A stretch of DNA of 64,000 nt from Hanleya hanleyi (GCA_036873755.1 JAVTVY010016113.1:1-64000), one strand, 5' to 3'; numbered from the stretch's first letter, positions 20,880-33,395 are shown. The notes: generated from the letters alone by a model not told the origin. Translations and numbers: made by a program.

Positions 20880-22990
20880 ACTAATCTAATGCATATATAC
20901 TTTCTACATATATACTGGGCTACACACACGTTTCTCTCTAACCCCTCTTTGAAACTGGAATACACATATACCCCTCCATAACCCCGCTCTGACACTGGAC
21001 TACAAAAGCATTCCTCGCTAACTCCGCTTTGACAGTGGACTATACGAACATTCCTCCCTAAACCCGCTTTAACACTGGACTACATGACCGTTCCTCGATA
21101 CCCCCGCTTTGGCACTGACTATACCTACGTTCTCCCCCAAACCTCGCTTTGGTACTGGACTACACATACGTTCCTCCTTAACCCCGCTCTGACACTGGAG
21201 TACAAAAACATTCTCCCTAACCTGCTAACCTGCTTCCTTTTGGGAAAGAAACTCTCATTAGTATATAACGTTGATAGCTAAAATTTAATTTTACCTGATA
21301 GTAGAGAAGCATACCTAACCCTAACTTGTAACCCCAGTTTGACAGTTGAATATACATATTTGATGTCCGCTTTGATGCTCAAGCACATGTACCTCACTCC
21401 CTAACCCGCCTTTAACACTCCAATATGCGTTTCTCTCTAACTACGCGTTGATACTGGACTACACATACATTCCTCCATAACCCCGTTTTCACATTGGACC
21501 AGATGTGCATTTCTCCGCGTGAACACTGGACTACACGAACATTCCTCCCTAACCCGGCTTTGAAACTTGACTAGACATACCGTCCTCCTTAATCCCGCTT
21601 TGACACTAGACTACACATACGTTCCTCCCTAACCCCGCTTGAACATGGACTACACATAGGTTCCTCCCCCCGGCTTTGCCACTTGCCTAGACATACCGTC
21701 CTCTTTAATTCCGCTTTGACACTGGACTACACATACGTTCCTCCCTAATCCCGCTTTGAAAGTGGAATACACATACGTTCTTCCCTAACTCCGCTCGGAC
21801 ACTGGACTGCAAACACATTCCTCCCTACTCTGCTTTGACAATGGACTACACGAACATTCCTTCCTAACCCGCTTTTAAACTTTTAGTATCCCATTTTATA
21901 TAACTTTGATAGATGAAATGTACTTTAACTTGATAGTAAAGGAGCATACCTAACCTTAAGTCGTAGCTGCAATTTGACATCTGAATATACCTATTTGATG
22001 TCCGCTTTGATGTTCAAGCACATGTACCTCATGCGTTCCTCCCTGACCCGACTTTGATACTGGACTACACATACATTCCTTCCTAACCCCGCTTTGACGT
22101 TGGACTAGACGTGCATTTCTCCCCAACTCCGCCTGGACACTGGACTACACATACGTTGCTCCCTAGACACGCTTTAAAACTAGACTACACACGTTCCTCT
22201 CTAACCCCGCTTTGAAACTGAACTACACATACATTCCTTCCTAACCCCGCTTTGACGTTGGACTAGACGTGCATTTCTCCCCAACTCCGCCTGGACACTG
22301 GACTACACATACGTTGCTCCCTAGCCCCGCTTTAAAACTAGACTACACACGTTCCTCTCTAACCCCGCTTTGAAACTGAACTACACAAACATTCCTTCCT
22401 AACCCTGCTTTGACACCTGACTAGACATATCGTCCTCCCAAATCCTGCCTTGACACTGGACCACATATACGTTCCTCACTAACCCCGCTTTGACAGTTGA
22501 TTAGACAAACCGTCCTCCCTAATCCCGCCTTGACACTGGACTACACACATTCATCCCTGACCCTGCTCTGACACTGGACTACACAAACATTCCTCCCTAA
22601 CCCTGCTCTGACACTGGACTACACAAACATTCCTCCCTAACCCTGCTCTGACACTGGACTACACAAACATTCCTCCCTAACCCTGCTCTGACACTGGACT
22701 ACACAAACATTCCTCCCTAACCCTGCGCTGACACTGGACTACACAAACATTCCTCACTAACCCACTTTTAAACTTAGCTCAACATTTTGGAAAGGGACGT
22801 CTCATTAGTATATAATTTTGATAGCTGAAATGTACTTTAACCTGATAGTAGAGGAGCATATCTAATCCTAAGTCGTAAGCCCAGCTTGACAGTTAATATA
22901 CATCTTTGATGTCCGCTTTGATGCTCAAGCACCTGTACCTCAATCCCTAACCCCACTTTAACACTTAAGATTTAAACTGTCATGTTTATA
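20880..22990. repeat. ~40-bp minisatellite with higher-order structure
   Basis: The unit is CTTTGACACTGGACTACACA plus TACGTTCCTCCCTAACCCCG with many variants. At 22561-22760 five copies of 40 bp are almost identical. A longer block (TTGGGAAAG...CTGATAGTAGAGGAGC...GATGTCCGCTTTGATG) recurs at about 21240, 21895 and 22790, giving a higher-order repeat. A ~157-bp stretch is duplicated at about 22070-22390. Confidence 0.9.
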
Positions 22991-23519
22991 GTCTGTAAGC
23001 TGGAGGAGCAGTTTAGGGGGAGGCATATTTTCAAGCAACTGCATTTCATCCTCCTACGCTACCTTGCCTAGGGAAAAAGTTACCTACATTATGCAGAACA
23101 TACTATTGTGTGTTTGTCATTGTGCTGCTACAATGTGCCGGTCACAGAAATCGTCCTCTTTGTACATAGTCATAATATAATGAGAAGAAGGTATGAGTTC
23201 GAGGATATATTATTAAATTGACATAACCAACACTTTGATGACCCTATATAGGCCTATATTTCCATTGTGCCGGTTCAATCTGCCGGTGACAGAAACCCTG
23301 CTCCTGCTTGACCATTGTGACGACGCCAAACTGAAGTCTCACAAAGACATGTCTGTTTGCATTGTGCCGGTTCAGTCTGTCGGTGATAGACATTGTTGTA
23401 TGTACATGTATATTATCTGGCCATAGTGCCGTCACCAAAGTGAAGTGTGACAAAAGTCACGCCACCTGACGGCATCCCCTCATCATTAATGCTAAGGAAT
23501 TCAGCTTTTATATACTACT

Positions 23520-24067
23520 AACCTAGATGTAACGTGGTTCTTTCTGACGTATTTTGATAGCATTGTTTTCGATTTGTAAACACCTTCAGACTGGATGCAC
23601 GTAAACAGATTTTAGATGCGGAAATCGATTCCCGACTCTCAGAGTTTGGAGTGCATGGGTCTGTTCCTGCAAAAATCTAAGTGTAAAACTGGATTCAGGT
23701 CTCATTTTTCATTCTTAGGAGATTTATTACACTTATGCAGACGTCCCTCTTAGAATTTGCTTTTTTCAGATGCAAAACGCTGTGTTCAGGTGCATTCTGA
23801 TAGTATATTTCGACATATAGTAACAAACTTTTTATCTCGTTTATGTGTTGGATGGGAACTTTTGCTGAAGGAGGGCGGGGTGGGGGGGGGGGGGTCTCCG
23901 TTGGGCCAGCTGGGAGGTGCGTACGCAAACCGCGAACCCGCCCCAGGCTGCGGGCCAGAGTTACCGTACTCATTCACATGACTATACTGTGATCTATCTG
24001 CTGAATATCTATAGGGGCGGTGGTGAACTTTGCTGACTCATTGCAAGTTTGTTTCTCACTATTTCAG
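23520..24067. other. Host intron
   Basis: No gene seen. A G-rich tract (23874-23893) and relatives of the GTGCATTCTGATAG repeat of 16-17 kb are present. Confidence 0.5.
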
Positions 24068-24112
24068 TTAGAGAAAGAAGAAACTTTAATTACAAACATG
24101 TGGCTTCAAATG
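24068..24112 (+). CDS. Nicotinic receptor alpha subunit, 45-bp exon
   Basis: A TTTCAG acceptor and GTGAGT donor bound exactly 15 codons, LEKEETLITNMWLQM. This is the classic short second extracellular exon of nicotinic receptors (DEKNQ..TTN.W). It carries the loop D Trp. Both borders are phase 0 and match the preceding exon's phase-0 end and the next exon's phase-0 start. Confidence 0.9.
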
Positions 24113-25819
24113 GTGAGTATATCATATATGTGATGTATTATGTTATATTATGTTACATTGAGGGTTATAAGCCAAAATTCAAATTCAATAAACACTATTA
24201 TAATTTTTGTTCTGGTATTTTTATGCATTTAGATGTGTGTATGCATTATAGATACAATGTTTGCTAGCCTTTCGACCGCTTATACCCTTCAGCGGTCTGT
24301 CCGAGTTACAAATTACGAAGAGTTCTTAAGCATTTTTATTTGTGCCTGTTTTTCTTTTCTTCTTTCTTTTATTTCTTGTGATTTGTTTTTAATCCTTAGG
24401 TCTATTAATTTGTCTCGTTATTGTTTTAGGTGTTATTTTACATCAGTTAGCTCGTTTCAGTGTCTTGATACCACACAAAGGTAATTTCGGGGATGTGGAT
24501 AATGGATTGTCAGATACTCGGTGCCTCAAACGCGTGCAGAAAATGCGGGTTTCACGTATCTGGCAACAACAGACGCCATAATGTTTCCTAGGAACAGCAT
24601 CGGACAACTTATTAATATATTTAGTGCCATTCAAGATTTCCATCAAAGCTGTAGATGAATAGGCCACATAATGTGGCTTTCTATCCGTCTGTCTGTCTAT
24701 CAGGTTTTTTTTTACGTCTGTGCAATATATAATGTTCTAGGTCACGGAACTTAGTATCTCACCCATGGAATAAAGAACTATCTTTTTTTTAAGGTCAAAC
24801 TGTCAAAGTTCTAGATCACAGTCCGAACATCAGCAAATACTTGAACATGTTGATGTGCGTACTATAACGCCACTTTCAATGCTGCGGTATAGGACGAAAT
24901 TCCAAGTGCATGAAATATAATCCGCTGGTGCATCGTTATTGCACCAGCGGAATATATCACACCAAAGGAAGGGATATTACATAACATGGTAAGTAATATT
25001 CTATATGCATGCTATGGAATGAATTCAAGAAATATTTCACTGTTGCTATATTCGGAAAATGTTCCATGTTTTTTGTCGTGTACTTTGTCGACACAAACTG
25101 AGCAACTATTCCATTTGCTGGTCTGGGTTCAGTTCAGATGGCAATTCCTTACAGAATAGACACGAGTCGCTTTGAACGGAGAAAACAACTAGACGCATAC
25201 CAAAGCCTGTAGGCTCTATATCGTTATTCAGTATTTTACCGCCATATTTTGGGCCTTGTATTTTCTCTACATCGATCTGCCGATGAAGTCGAAATTCCCC
25301 ACACTGACTTGATTTGATTTTTATTTCACAGACGTGTACATGATTGACGGGATGTGATTGTGACCATTTCAATGTACCGTTAGTTCCCAAATGTGGCCTA
25401 TTCATCTACATCTTGATGGAAATCTTGAATGGCACTAAAAATATTGACAAGTTGTCCTATGCTGCTCCTAGGAACCATAATGGTGTCTGTTTTTGCCAGA
25501 TACGTGAAACCCGGTTCTGCAGCTTGAGGCTTTATTTTATGTTCAGTTTCATTTTAGACGCGAAGCAATCATTTATGCGGTGGAATGGTAATGTTTGCCG
25601 GATGTATTGCCTCAACAATCTGGTTAGCCTTTGTGTTACAGGTTTGGACTGAGTTTAGTTGACCTTCATCTTGAAGGTTTGATTTCCCCCTATGTTAAGC
25701 GTGCAATTTATGCTTCATCTATCTTGACTAGCTCAAATTTACGTCTTTCATTTGAGGATCAACGAAATATTTGAATTTAAACTTATTGTTTAAAATTTAG
25801 TGTGAATTGTTTTTCCATG
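24113..25819. other. Host intron with inverted repeat pair and a perfect hairpin
   Basis: Segments 24500-24665 and 25390-25525 are similar in opposite orientation (GGCCTATTCATCTACA...GCCAGATACGTGAAACCC), about 85% by eye. A hairpin CCGCTGGTGCA/TGCACCAGCGG lies at 24922-24950. The pair may be the ends of a small foldback or DNA element. No coding sequence recognised. Confidence 0.5.
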
Positions 25820-26219
25820 AGTAGTAGGGAAATGACCCATTTATTAGTAAAAATGATGGTGAGGGTGATGGTGGCGTGACGTCACTATGACGTCATGGAT
25901 AAGGCCACTTCCGGGTTAAAGGTTACATCTGGACCTAAGGTCACTTTCCAGTCAAATGTCACTTCCGGGTCAAAGGTGACTTCCGGTCGCGTGACGGCCC
26001 AGCAGGGGTTATCTGCTTCTAAATAAGACCATACGCTTCAGTTATTTCAATGATAAACCTAATGGACAACCCACGCATGGACATTTGCGGTATGGGGCGT
26101 GGCACCTTGTTTTCTCTGTCTCACTATGTAGAAGACCATGTGGGAGAGGTTACGTGGCCATTGGGTGACTTTTGTTGAAAAGTACTGATGACGCAAGCGT
26201 AGTGTATAGGCAGGCCTGA

Positions 26220-26830
26220 AGTGGACATTTTGGAGTCGAGATGGGCCAATATTGGTCCGATTGGATAGTTTGAGGTATCAAAGTGAAGCACTCAAGGGTT
26301 CCATCCAACTGGATGGATGGGTTGTGGAAGTAAGGCTATGACGCGCATGCACAGGCAGGGAATTGTCAGAAAAGGCGTGGTATAGACGTTTGTGGGTAGA
26401 GATGGACCAATATTGGTCCGAATGAATCGTATGAGGTATCAGTTTGAAGCACTCATGGGGCAGCATCCGACTGGATGGATGTAGAGTTAAAGTAGGGCTA
26501 TGGCGCACAGGAAATCGTGGGAGTCGGGCATTCGAATGGACGTTTTGGAGGTCGAGATGGCCCAGAATTAGTCCGAGTGGGTCGTATAGGGTGCCACGTT
26601 GAAGCATTCGTTGGGGAGCATCCGACTGGATGGATGTATAGTAGAAATACAGTCCATCTGCGCATGCACAGCGCAAAAAGGACATAAGAATGGACGTTTT
26701 CGTGTCGAGCTGTTCCAATATTGATCCGAATGGGACGTGTGAGATTTCTTCTTGAAGCACTCGTGAAGTAGAGTCAGATTGAGCGTGATATGCGCCTGCG
26801 CACTCAAGTGAGTGAGTCGTGGTGATAGGG
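26220..26830 (-). repeat. ~150-bp repeat array, reverse (E4)
   Basis: Four units with GGACGTTTTGGAGTCGAGATGG, CCAATATTGGTCCGA, GGTATCAAAGTGAAGCACTC and CGCGCATGCACAGG cores. The apparent open frames on the minus strand come from the repeat. Confidence 0.8.
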
Positions 26831-26954
26831 TGCGCAGGCAGAATGAGAAGTAGTGGAGAAAGGGGAGTTTCGGAGGTGCTGACTATGCCCCAGGCACTCC
26901 AAGGTTATATGCATAGAAATACTTGCAGAGAGAGAAGGGGAATCCCACGCAACG

Positions 26955-27035
26955 CCTTAAAGCCTATCTTAACGCATTAACGCTTTATCTTATCGCCTCA
27001 ACACCCTAGCACAACGCCGTGACGCCATGATGCAG
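26955..27035 (-). repeat. GGCGTTA-type cluster, reverse (E4 left)
   Basis: AACGCCTTAAAGCC...AACGCATTAACGC... followed by GACGCCATGATGCAGACAG. It mirrors 33310-33395. Confidence 0.7.
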
Positions 27036-27279
27036 ACAGATGAGAGAAATAAAGATTAACTTGCTCACAAGTTTTAATATAGTTTATTCTCTCCAATGTT
27101 TACATCATACCCAAGCTGAGGGAGCCGCGATGGATATGTTTAGATTTCAAGTACACTCTTGTTAAATAGTCTTGTTAAATCGTTCTTGCCATTCTCGGCT
27201 GCCCTTGCCCAATCAGAACCCGCCAGTTCAGAAAGTTCAATCTTCGGCCACGTTCGCTCTAATCCGTTTGTTCTAATCG

Positions 27280-27790
27280 TCGTCGGGAAGGCCAGGATAC
27301 TGTAACGTCCACATGTCCTGGAACAGATGTTTGCGTATTTTGATCGGCTTTTGTAGGACCTCGTTGGGTGATAGCCCCATATCCTCTTCCAAGTGACGCT
27401 TGGTCTTTATGATGGACCTGAACGTGGGGTCCCCTTTCATTTCAAACGGTAGCAGGCTATACTGTTAATAGATCGCCATGGCTGTTTATCTGATGCGGGG
27501 GCGCATTTTGATGTAAGCCTGTTGTACGTTATACTGTCTTCGATCGCCTCAGCATGAATATTAATAACTTCATGCACAATACTATCACAGAAGGGATGTA
27601 GATCTTCGTATAAGTAGGCAGAGACACTCAGCATTCTCTGTTTTCGGTATCAGTCGGTGGACTCTCAGAATCAGCTGGCATATTCTCAGCATCTGCCTCT
27701 GTGGGCTCCTCGATGCCTTCAATCCCATGTATATTCTTCTGTTGTCGCATCGTATCGTAATGTCTGGTAAACGGGCGTTCGCAGTCATGT
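27280..27790 (-). pseudogene. Family A gene, minus-strand copy (broken)
   Basis: On the minus strand, from about 27790, the second part of the finger is readable (CERPFTRHYDTMRQQKNIHG). The first Cys is lost and the first His is Gln. Acidic PADSESPPTDTE-type repeats follow, then parts of the C-terminal domain (MKGDPT...KTKRHLEED, then PNEVLQKPIK..RKHLF) in shifted frames, ending in a DDD-stop at about 27282. Frame changes near 27650 and 27460 and an early stop make it non-functional. Confidence 0.75.
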
Positions 27791-27819
27791 TTTTCTGATA
27801 CGCTTGATCTTATGGACAG

Positions 27820-27985
27820 TAACGCCCGCCAACGCCCAGCTTAACGCTTCAACGCCCTGGTGAAATAGATCAGAAGCTCTGATTGTTTTAGATCATAACG
27901 CCTTAACGCCTGCCTCAACGCCTTAACGCCCTACCTTAACGCTCTAACTTTACGTCTTAACGCCCTATAGTAGCCAGCTCTAACG
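27820..27985 (-). repeat. GGCGTTA-type cluster, reverse, 5' of the minus-strand A gene (E4)
   Basis: AACGCCCGCCAACGCCCAGC then AACGCCTTAACGCC repeats. It sits directly upstream of the minus-strand family A copy, as expected for the promoter-side cluster. Confidence 0.7.
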
Positions 27986-28853
27986 CCTTAACGCATGTGT
28001 GATATCGCTCTAAGCAAGGAAAACCCATACTCTATTTATAGATCATTACGCCAGGGTAAATTTTTGAGGGAATTTTCTAGGAAAAACCCTGTTCTATTTA
28101 TAGATCATGTCGGGTAGAGACAGGCTGGGGGTGAAACGCGTATACACACTGATGTGTAGTAGAGAAAGGATACTTTCGGAGGTACTGATTATGCCTCGGG
28201 CGCTTCAAGGTTATTTGCATTGCAATACATGCAGCAAGAGAAGGGGAATCCCTACGCAATGCCTTAACGCCTATCCTAACTCCCTAACAGAAACATCGAG
28301 GGCTGCTGCTGTCCAATCAAAAGGCGTCATTTGATGTTGCATCTATAATATTCTCTTGCCCAGTAGCGTCAGACTGGTAGTGATATGCGCTTGAGCACTC
28401 GAGGAATAGTAGTGAAAGGGAGTTTCTGAAGTGCAAAGGAGATGGAGCCGTGTTCGCTCTGGTTACCTTGTATAGATACTTGTGTGTGCGTACCGATGTG
28501 TGGGTTGGTGAATGGGCGTGGTGGTGTGTGTGGTGTGTGTCGGGGTGTGTGGTCTGTGTGTCGGGATGTGTGGTGGTGGAGAGTGCGTGCGTGTGTTTGT
28601 GTATGTGGTGGCGGTGTTGATGGTGGTGGATGTTTGTGGTAGTGGTGGTGATGACGTTGCTGAGCGCCCTTACTCACCGGCCTTAATCGCCAACCTTGCG
28701 CGCTCGATCACTCAATCACACACTCAATCACCAGCGTTAGGGCGTCACTGCGTTAAGACGGGCGTTGGGCATGCCTCATTCTCGGAACTCCGAGCACCGA
28801 GCTTCATTAGAGCAAGCGTATCACAAAAACGTGCAAATTCGACCTTCAACCGT

Positions 28854-29423
28854 CATGCTCTGAGAACGAACGCACGTTCGCCAGACGTGACACCAGAATA
28901 ATATACATGGGATTGAAGACACCGAGGAGCCCACGGAGGCAGATGCTGAGAATATGCCAGCTGATTCTGAGAGTCCACCGACTGATACCGAAACAGATAC
29001 GGCTGAGAGCCTCTGTCTACCTATACGGAGAGCATGACCTCAGATAGTCAGCCTACATCCAAGGGAAGCCTGAGTGAGACAGAACCTACATTCCGGGATC
29101 GTATTGTGCAGGAAGCTATTAATACTCATGCTGAGACGAAGGAGGAGAGGGTAACGTACAACAGGCGTACATCAAAATGCGCCTCTGCATCGGAAATACA
29201 GCCGACATATGGCGACATATGAACAGTATAGCAGTATAGCCGGCTGCCCTTTGAAATGAAAGATGACCCCACGCACAGGTCCATCATGACGCTCAAGCGT
29301 CACTTGGAAGAGGATATTGGGCTATCACCCAACGAGGCCCTGCAAAATGCGATCAAAATGCGCAAACAGCTGTTCAGCGACATGGTGCCGTTACAGTATC
29401 CTGGTCTGTTCGACGACGATTAG
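28854..29423 (+). pseudogene. Family A pseudogene, tandem unit 1
   Basis: The leader has lost its TATA box. About 15 bp within the finger are deleted, removing the zinc ligands. The acidic part and the ETEPTFRDRIVQEAINTHA start of the C-terminal domain are readable, then frameshifts and stops intervene. The end (MRKQLFSDMVPLQYPGLFDDD) is still recognisable. Confidence 0.75.
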
Positions 29424-30029
29424 AACAAACGGATCAAAGCGAGAATGGCCGAAGTTTAAACTTTCTGAAATGGCGGCGTCTGAGTGGACAAGAGCAGCCG
29501 AGAATACATCTAACGGGCAAGACGTCATTTGATGTTGCATCTATAATATTCTCTTGTCCAGTAGCGTCAGACTGGTAGTGATATGCGCTTTAGCACTCGA
29601 GGAATAGTAGTGAAAGGGAGTTTCTGAAGTGCAAAGGAGATGGAGCCGTGTTCGCTCTGGTTACCTTGTATAGATACTTGTGTGTGCGTACCGATGTGTG
29701 GGTTGGTGGGCGTGGTGGTGTGTGTGGTGTGTGTCGGGGTGTGTGGTGTGTGTGTCGGGATGTGTGGTGGTGGAGAGTGCGTGCGTGTGTTTGTGTATGT
29801 GGTGGCGGTGGTGATGGTGGTGGATGTTTGTGGTGGTGGAGGTGGTGGTGGATGTTTGTGGTAGTGGTGGTGATGACGTTGCTGAGCGCCCTTACTCACC
29901 GGCCTTAATCGCCAACCTTGCGCGCTCGATCACTCAGTCACACACTCAATCACCAGCGTTAGGGCGTCACTGCGTTAAGACGGGCGTTGGGCATGCCTCA
30001 TTCTCGGAACTCCGAGCACCGAGCTTCAT

Positions 30030-30587
30030 TAGAACGCACGTTCGCCAGACGTGACACCAGAATAATATACATGGGATTGAAGACACCGAGGAGCCCACGG
30101 AGGCAGATGCTGAGAATATGCCAGCTGATTCTGAGAGTCCACCGACTGATACCGAAACAGATACGGCTGAGAGCCTCTGTCTACCTATACGGAGAGCATG
30201 ACCTCAGATAGTCAGCCTACATCCCAGGGAAGCCTGAGTGAGACAGAACCTACCTTCTGGGATCGTATTGTGCAGGAAGCTATTAATACTCATGCTGAGA
30301 CGAAGGAGGAGAGGGTAACGTACAACAGGCGTACATCAAAATGCGCCTCTGCATCGGAAATACAGCCGACATATGGCGACATATGAACAGTATAGCAGTA
30401 TAGCCGGCTGCCCTTTGAAATGAAAGATGACCCCACGCACAGGTCCATCATGACGCTCAAGCGTCACTTGGAAGAGGATATTGGGCTGTCATCCAACGGG
30501 GCCCTGCAAAATGCGATCAAAATGCGCAAACAGCTGTTCAACGACATGGTGCCGTTACAGTATCCTGGTCTGTCCGACGACGATTAG
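30030..30587 (+). pseudogene. Family A pseudogene, tandem unit 2
   Basis: As unit 1, but a further deletion removed the start region: CTTCATTAGA joins directly to ACGCACGTTCGCC. Confidence 0.75.
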
Positions 30588-31243
30588 AGCAAACGGATCA
30601 AAGCGAGAATGGCCGAAGTTTGAACTTTCTGAAATGGCGGCGTCTGATTGGACAAGAGCAGCCGAGAATACATCTAACGGGCAAGGCGTCATTTGATGTT
30701 GCATCTATAATATTCTCTTGTCCAGTAGCGTCAGACTGGTAGTGATATGCGCTTGAGCACTCGAGGAATAGTAGTGAAAGGGAGTTTCTGAAGTGCAAAG
30801 GAGATGGAGCCGTGTTCGCTCTGGTTTCCTTGTATAGATACTTGTGTGTGCGTACCGATGTGTGGGTTGGTGAATGGGCGTGGTGGTGTGTGTGGTGTGT
30901 GTCGGGGTGTGTGGTGTGTGTGTCGGGATGTGTGGTGGTGAAGAGTGCGTGCGTGTGTTTGTGTATGTGGTGGCGTTGGTGACGGTGGTGGATGTTTGTG
31001 GTGGTGGAGGTGGTGGTGGATGTTTGTGGTAGTGGTTGTGATGACGTTGCTGAGCGCCCTTACTCACCGGCCCTAATCGCAACCTTGCGCGCTCGATCAC
31101 TCAATCACACACTCAATCACCAGCGTTAGGGCGTCACTGCGTTAAGACGGGCGTTGGGCATGCCTCATTCTCGGAACTCCGAGCACCGAGCTTCATTAGA
31201 GCAAGCGTATCCCAAAAACGTGCAAATTCGACCTTCAACCGTC

Positions 31244-31812
31244 ATGCTCTGAGGACGAACGCACGTTCGCCAGACGTGACACCAGAATAATATACATGGG
31301 ATTGAAAACACCGAGGAGCCCACGGAGGCAGATGCTGAGAATATGCCAGCTGATTCTGAGAGTCCACCGACTGATACCGAAACAGATACGGCTGAGAGCC
31401 TCTGTCTACCTATACGGAGAGCATGACCTCTGATAGTCAGCCTTCATCCCAGGGAAGCCTGAGAGAGACAGAACCTACCTTCTGGGATCGTATTGTGCAG
31501 GAAGCTTTTAATACTCATGCTGAGGCAAAGGAGGAGAGGGTAACGTACAACAAGCGTACATCAAAATGCGCCTCTGCATCGGAAATACAGCCGACATATG
31601 GCGACATATGAACAGTATAGCAGTATAGCCGGCTGCCCTTTGAAATGAAAGATGACCCCACGCACAGGTCCATCATGACGCTCAAGCGTCACTTGGAAGA
31701 GGATATTGGGCTGTCATCCAACGGGGCCCTGCAAAATGCGATCAAAATGCGCAAACAGCTGTTCAACGACATGGTGCCGTTACAGTATCCTGGTCTGTCC
31801 GACGACGATTAG
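31244..31812 (+). pseudogene. Family A pseudogene, tandem unit 3
   Basis: Same finger deletion and frameshifts as unit 1. Small changes include ETEPTFWDRIVQEAFNTHAEAK in the readable part of the domain. Confidence 0.75.
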
Positions 31813-32453
31813 AGCAAACGGATCAAAGCGAGAATGGCCGAAGTTTGAACTTTCTGAAATGGCGGCGTCTGATTGGACAAGAGCAGCCGAGAATACATCT
31901 AACGGGCAAGGCGTCATTTGATGTTGCATCTATAATATTCTCTTGTCCAGTAGCGTCAGACTGGTAGTGATATGCGCTTGAGCACTCGAGAAATAGTAGT
32001 GAAAGGGAGTTTCTTAAGTGCAAAGGAGATGGAGCCGTGTTCGCTCTGGTTACCTTGTATAGATACTTGTGTGTGCGTACCGATGTGTGGGTTGGTGAAT
32101 GGGCGTGGTGGTGTGTGTGGTGTGTGTCGGGGTGTGTGGTGTGTGTGTCGGGATGTGTGGTGGTGGAGAGTGCGTGCGTGTGTTTGTGTATGTGGTGGCG
32201 GTGGTGATGGTGGTGGATGTTTGTGGTGGTGTTTGTGGTAGTGGTGGTGATGACGTTGCTGAGCGCCCTTACTCAGCGGCCTTAATCGCCAACCTTGCGC
32301 GCTCGATCACTCAGTCACACACTCAATCACCAGCGTTAGGGCGTCACTGCGTTAAGACGGGCGTTGGGCATGCCTCATTCTCGGAACTCCGAGCACCGAG
32401 CTTCATTAGAGGAAGCGTATCCCAAAAACGTGCAAATTCGACCTTCAACCGTC

Positions 32454-33022
32454 ATGCTCTGAGGACGAACGCACGTTCGCCAGACGTGACACCAGAATAA
32501 TATACATGGGATTGAAGACACCGAGGAGCCCACGGAGGCAGATGCTGAGAATATGCCAGCTGATTCTGAGAGTCCACCGACTGATAGCGAAACAGATACG
32601 GCTGAGAGCCTCTGTCTACCTATACGGAGAGCATGACCTCAGATAGTCAGCCTACATCCCAGGGAATGCTGAGTGAGACAGAACCTACCTTCTGGGATCG
32701 TATTGTGCAGGAAGCTATTAATACTCATGCTGTGACGAAGGAGGAGAGGGTAACGTACAACAGGCGTACATCAAAATGCGCCTCTGCATCGGAAATACAG
32801 CCGACATATGGCGACATATGAGCAGTATAGCAGTATAGGCGGCTGCCCTTTGAAATGAAAGATGACCCCGCGCACAGGTCCATCATGACGCTCAAGCGTC
32901 ACTTGGAAGAGGATATTGGGCTATCACCCAACGAGGCCCTGCAAAATGCGATCAAAATGCGCAAACAGCTGTTCAACGACATGGTGCCGTTACAGTATCC
33001 TGGTCTGTCCGACGACGATTAG
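32454..33022 (+). pseudogene. Family A pseudogene, tandem unit 4
   Basis: Same defects as units 1 and 3, so the gene was dead before the unit was multiplied. It is followed by a normal family A 3' module (33130-33320). Confidence 0.75.
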
Positions 33023-33309
33023 AACAAACGGATCAAAGCGAGAATGGCCGAAGTTTGAACTTTCTGAAATGGCGGCGTCTGATTGGACAAGAGCAGCCGA
33101 GAATACATCTAACGGGCAAGGCGTCATTTGATGTTGGCAAGAACGAAGATTACAGATGCAGCGCCAAATGGCGACATCTGATTTGACAAGAGCATACTTG
33201 AATGGTAAACATATCCAACGCGGCTTCCCCAGCTTGGCTATGATGTAGCATTGGGGAGAATGAACTATATGAAAACTTGTGAACGAGTTGATCATTTTTT
33301 CTCTCATCT

Positions 33310-33395
33310 ATCTGCATCATGACGTCAAGGTGTCATGCTAGGGCGTTACGGCGTTAAGATAAAGCATTAAGGCGTTAAGATGGGCGTTCAGGCGT
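33310..33395 (+). repeat. GGCGTTA-type cluster (E4 right)
   Basis: GGCGTTACGGCGTTAAGATAAAGCATTAAGGCG and relatives; mirror of 26955-27035. Confidence 0.7.

Larger units (their letters stand above)
17013..23519. mobile_element. Polinton-like element E3 without coding genes, 6-bp target duplication
   Basis: The left end AGTAGTATATAATAGCTAAT and the right end in reverse complement, AGTAGTATATAAAAGCTGAA, both continue with TTCCTTAGCATT. AACCTA flanks the element on both sides (17007-17012 and 23520-23525), a perfect 6-bp duplication as made by Polinton integrase. At 6507 bp it lacks polymerase, integrase and capsid genes. It contains a TGACGTGGCGATGACGTCAT terminal block, a ~150-bp array, a GGCGTTA cluster, a family A 3' module, and then only tandem repeats. 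I read it as a non-autonomous derivative. A second internal terminus-like AGTAGTAGAGAAAA occurs at 18067. Confidence 0.85.
28325..33121 (+). repeat. Four tandem 1.2-kb units
   Basis: The junction motif CGTCATTTGATGTTGCATC occurs at 28325, 29523, 30687 and 31912, and partly at 33122, giving unit lengths of 1198, 1164, 1225 and 1210 bp. Each unit holds a G-T-rich GTGTGGTGGTG tract, a (CACT/CAAT)-rich segment, a GCGTTAGGGCGTCACTGCG cluster, a dead family A gene and its stop. Units are about 95% alike by eye. They differ mainly in the length of the GGTGGTG tract and in a deletion in unit 2. Recent unequal exchange is the simplest origin. Confidence 0.9.

Noticed and set aside
28442..32241. GTGTGG-rich open frames (CVCVPMCGL...) in the 1.2-kb units
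   Set aside because: Low-complexity translation of GT-rich DNA with variable repeat number.
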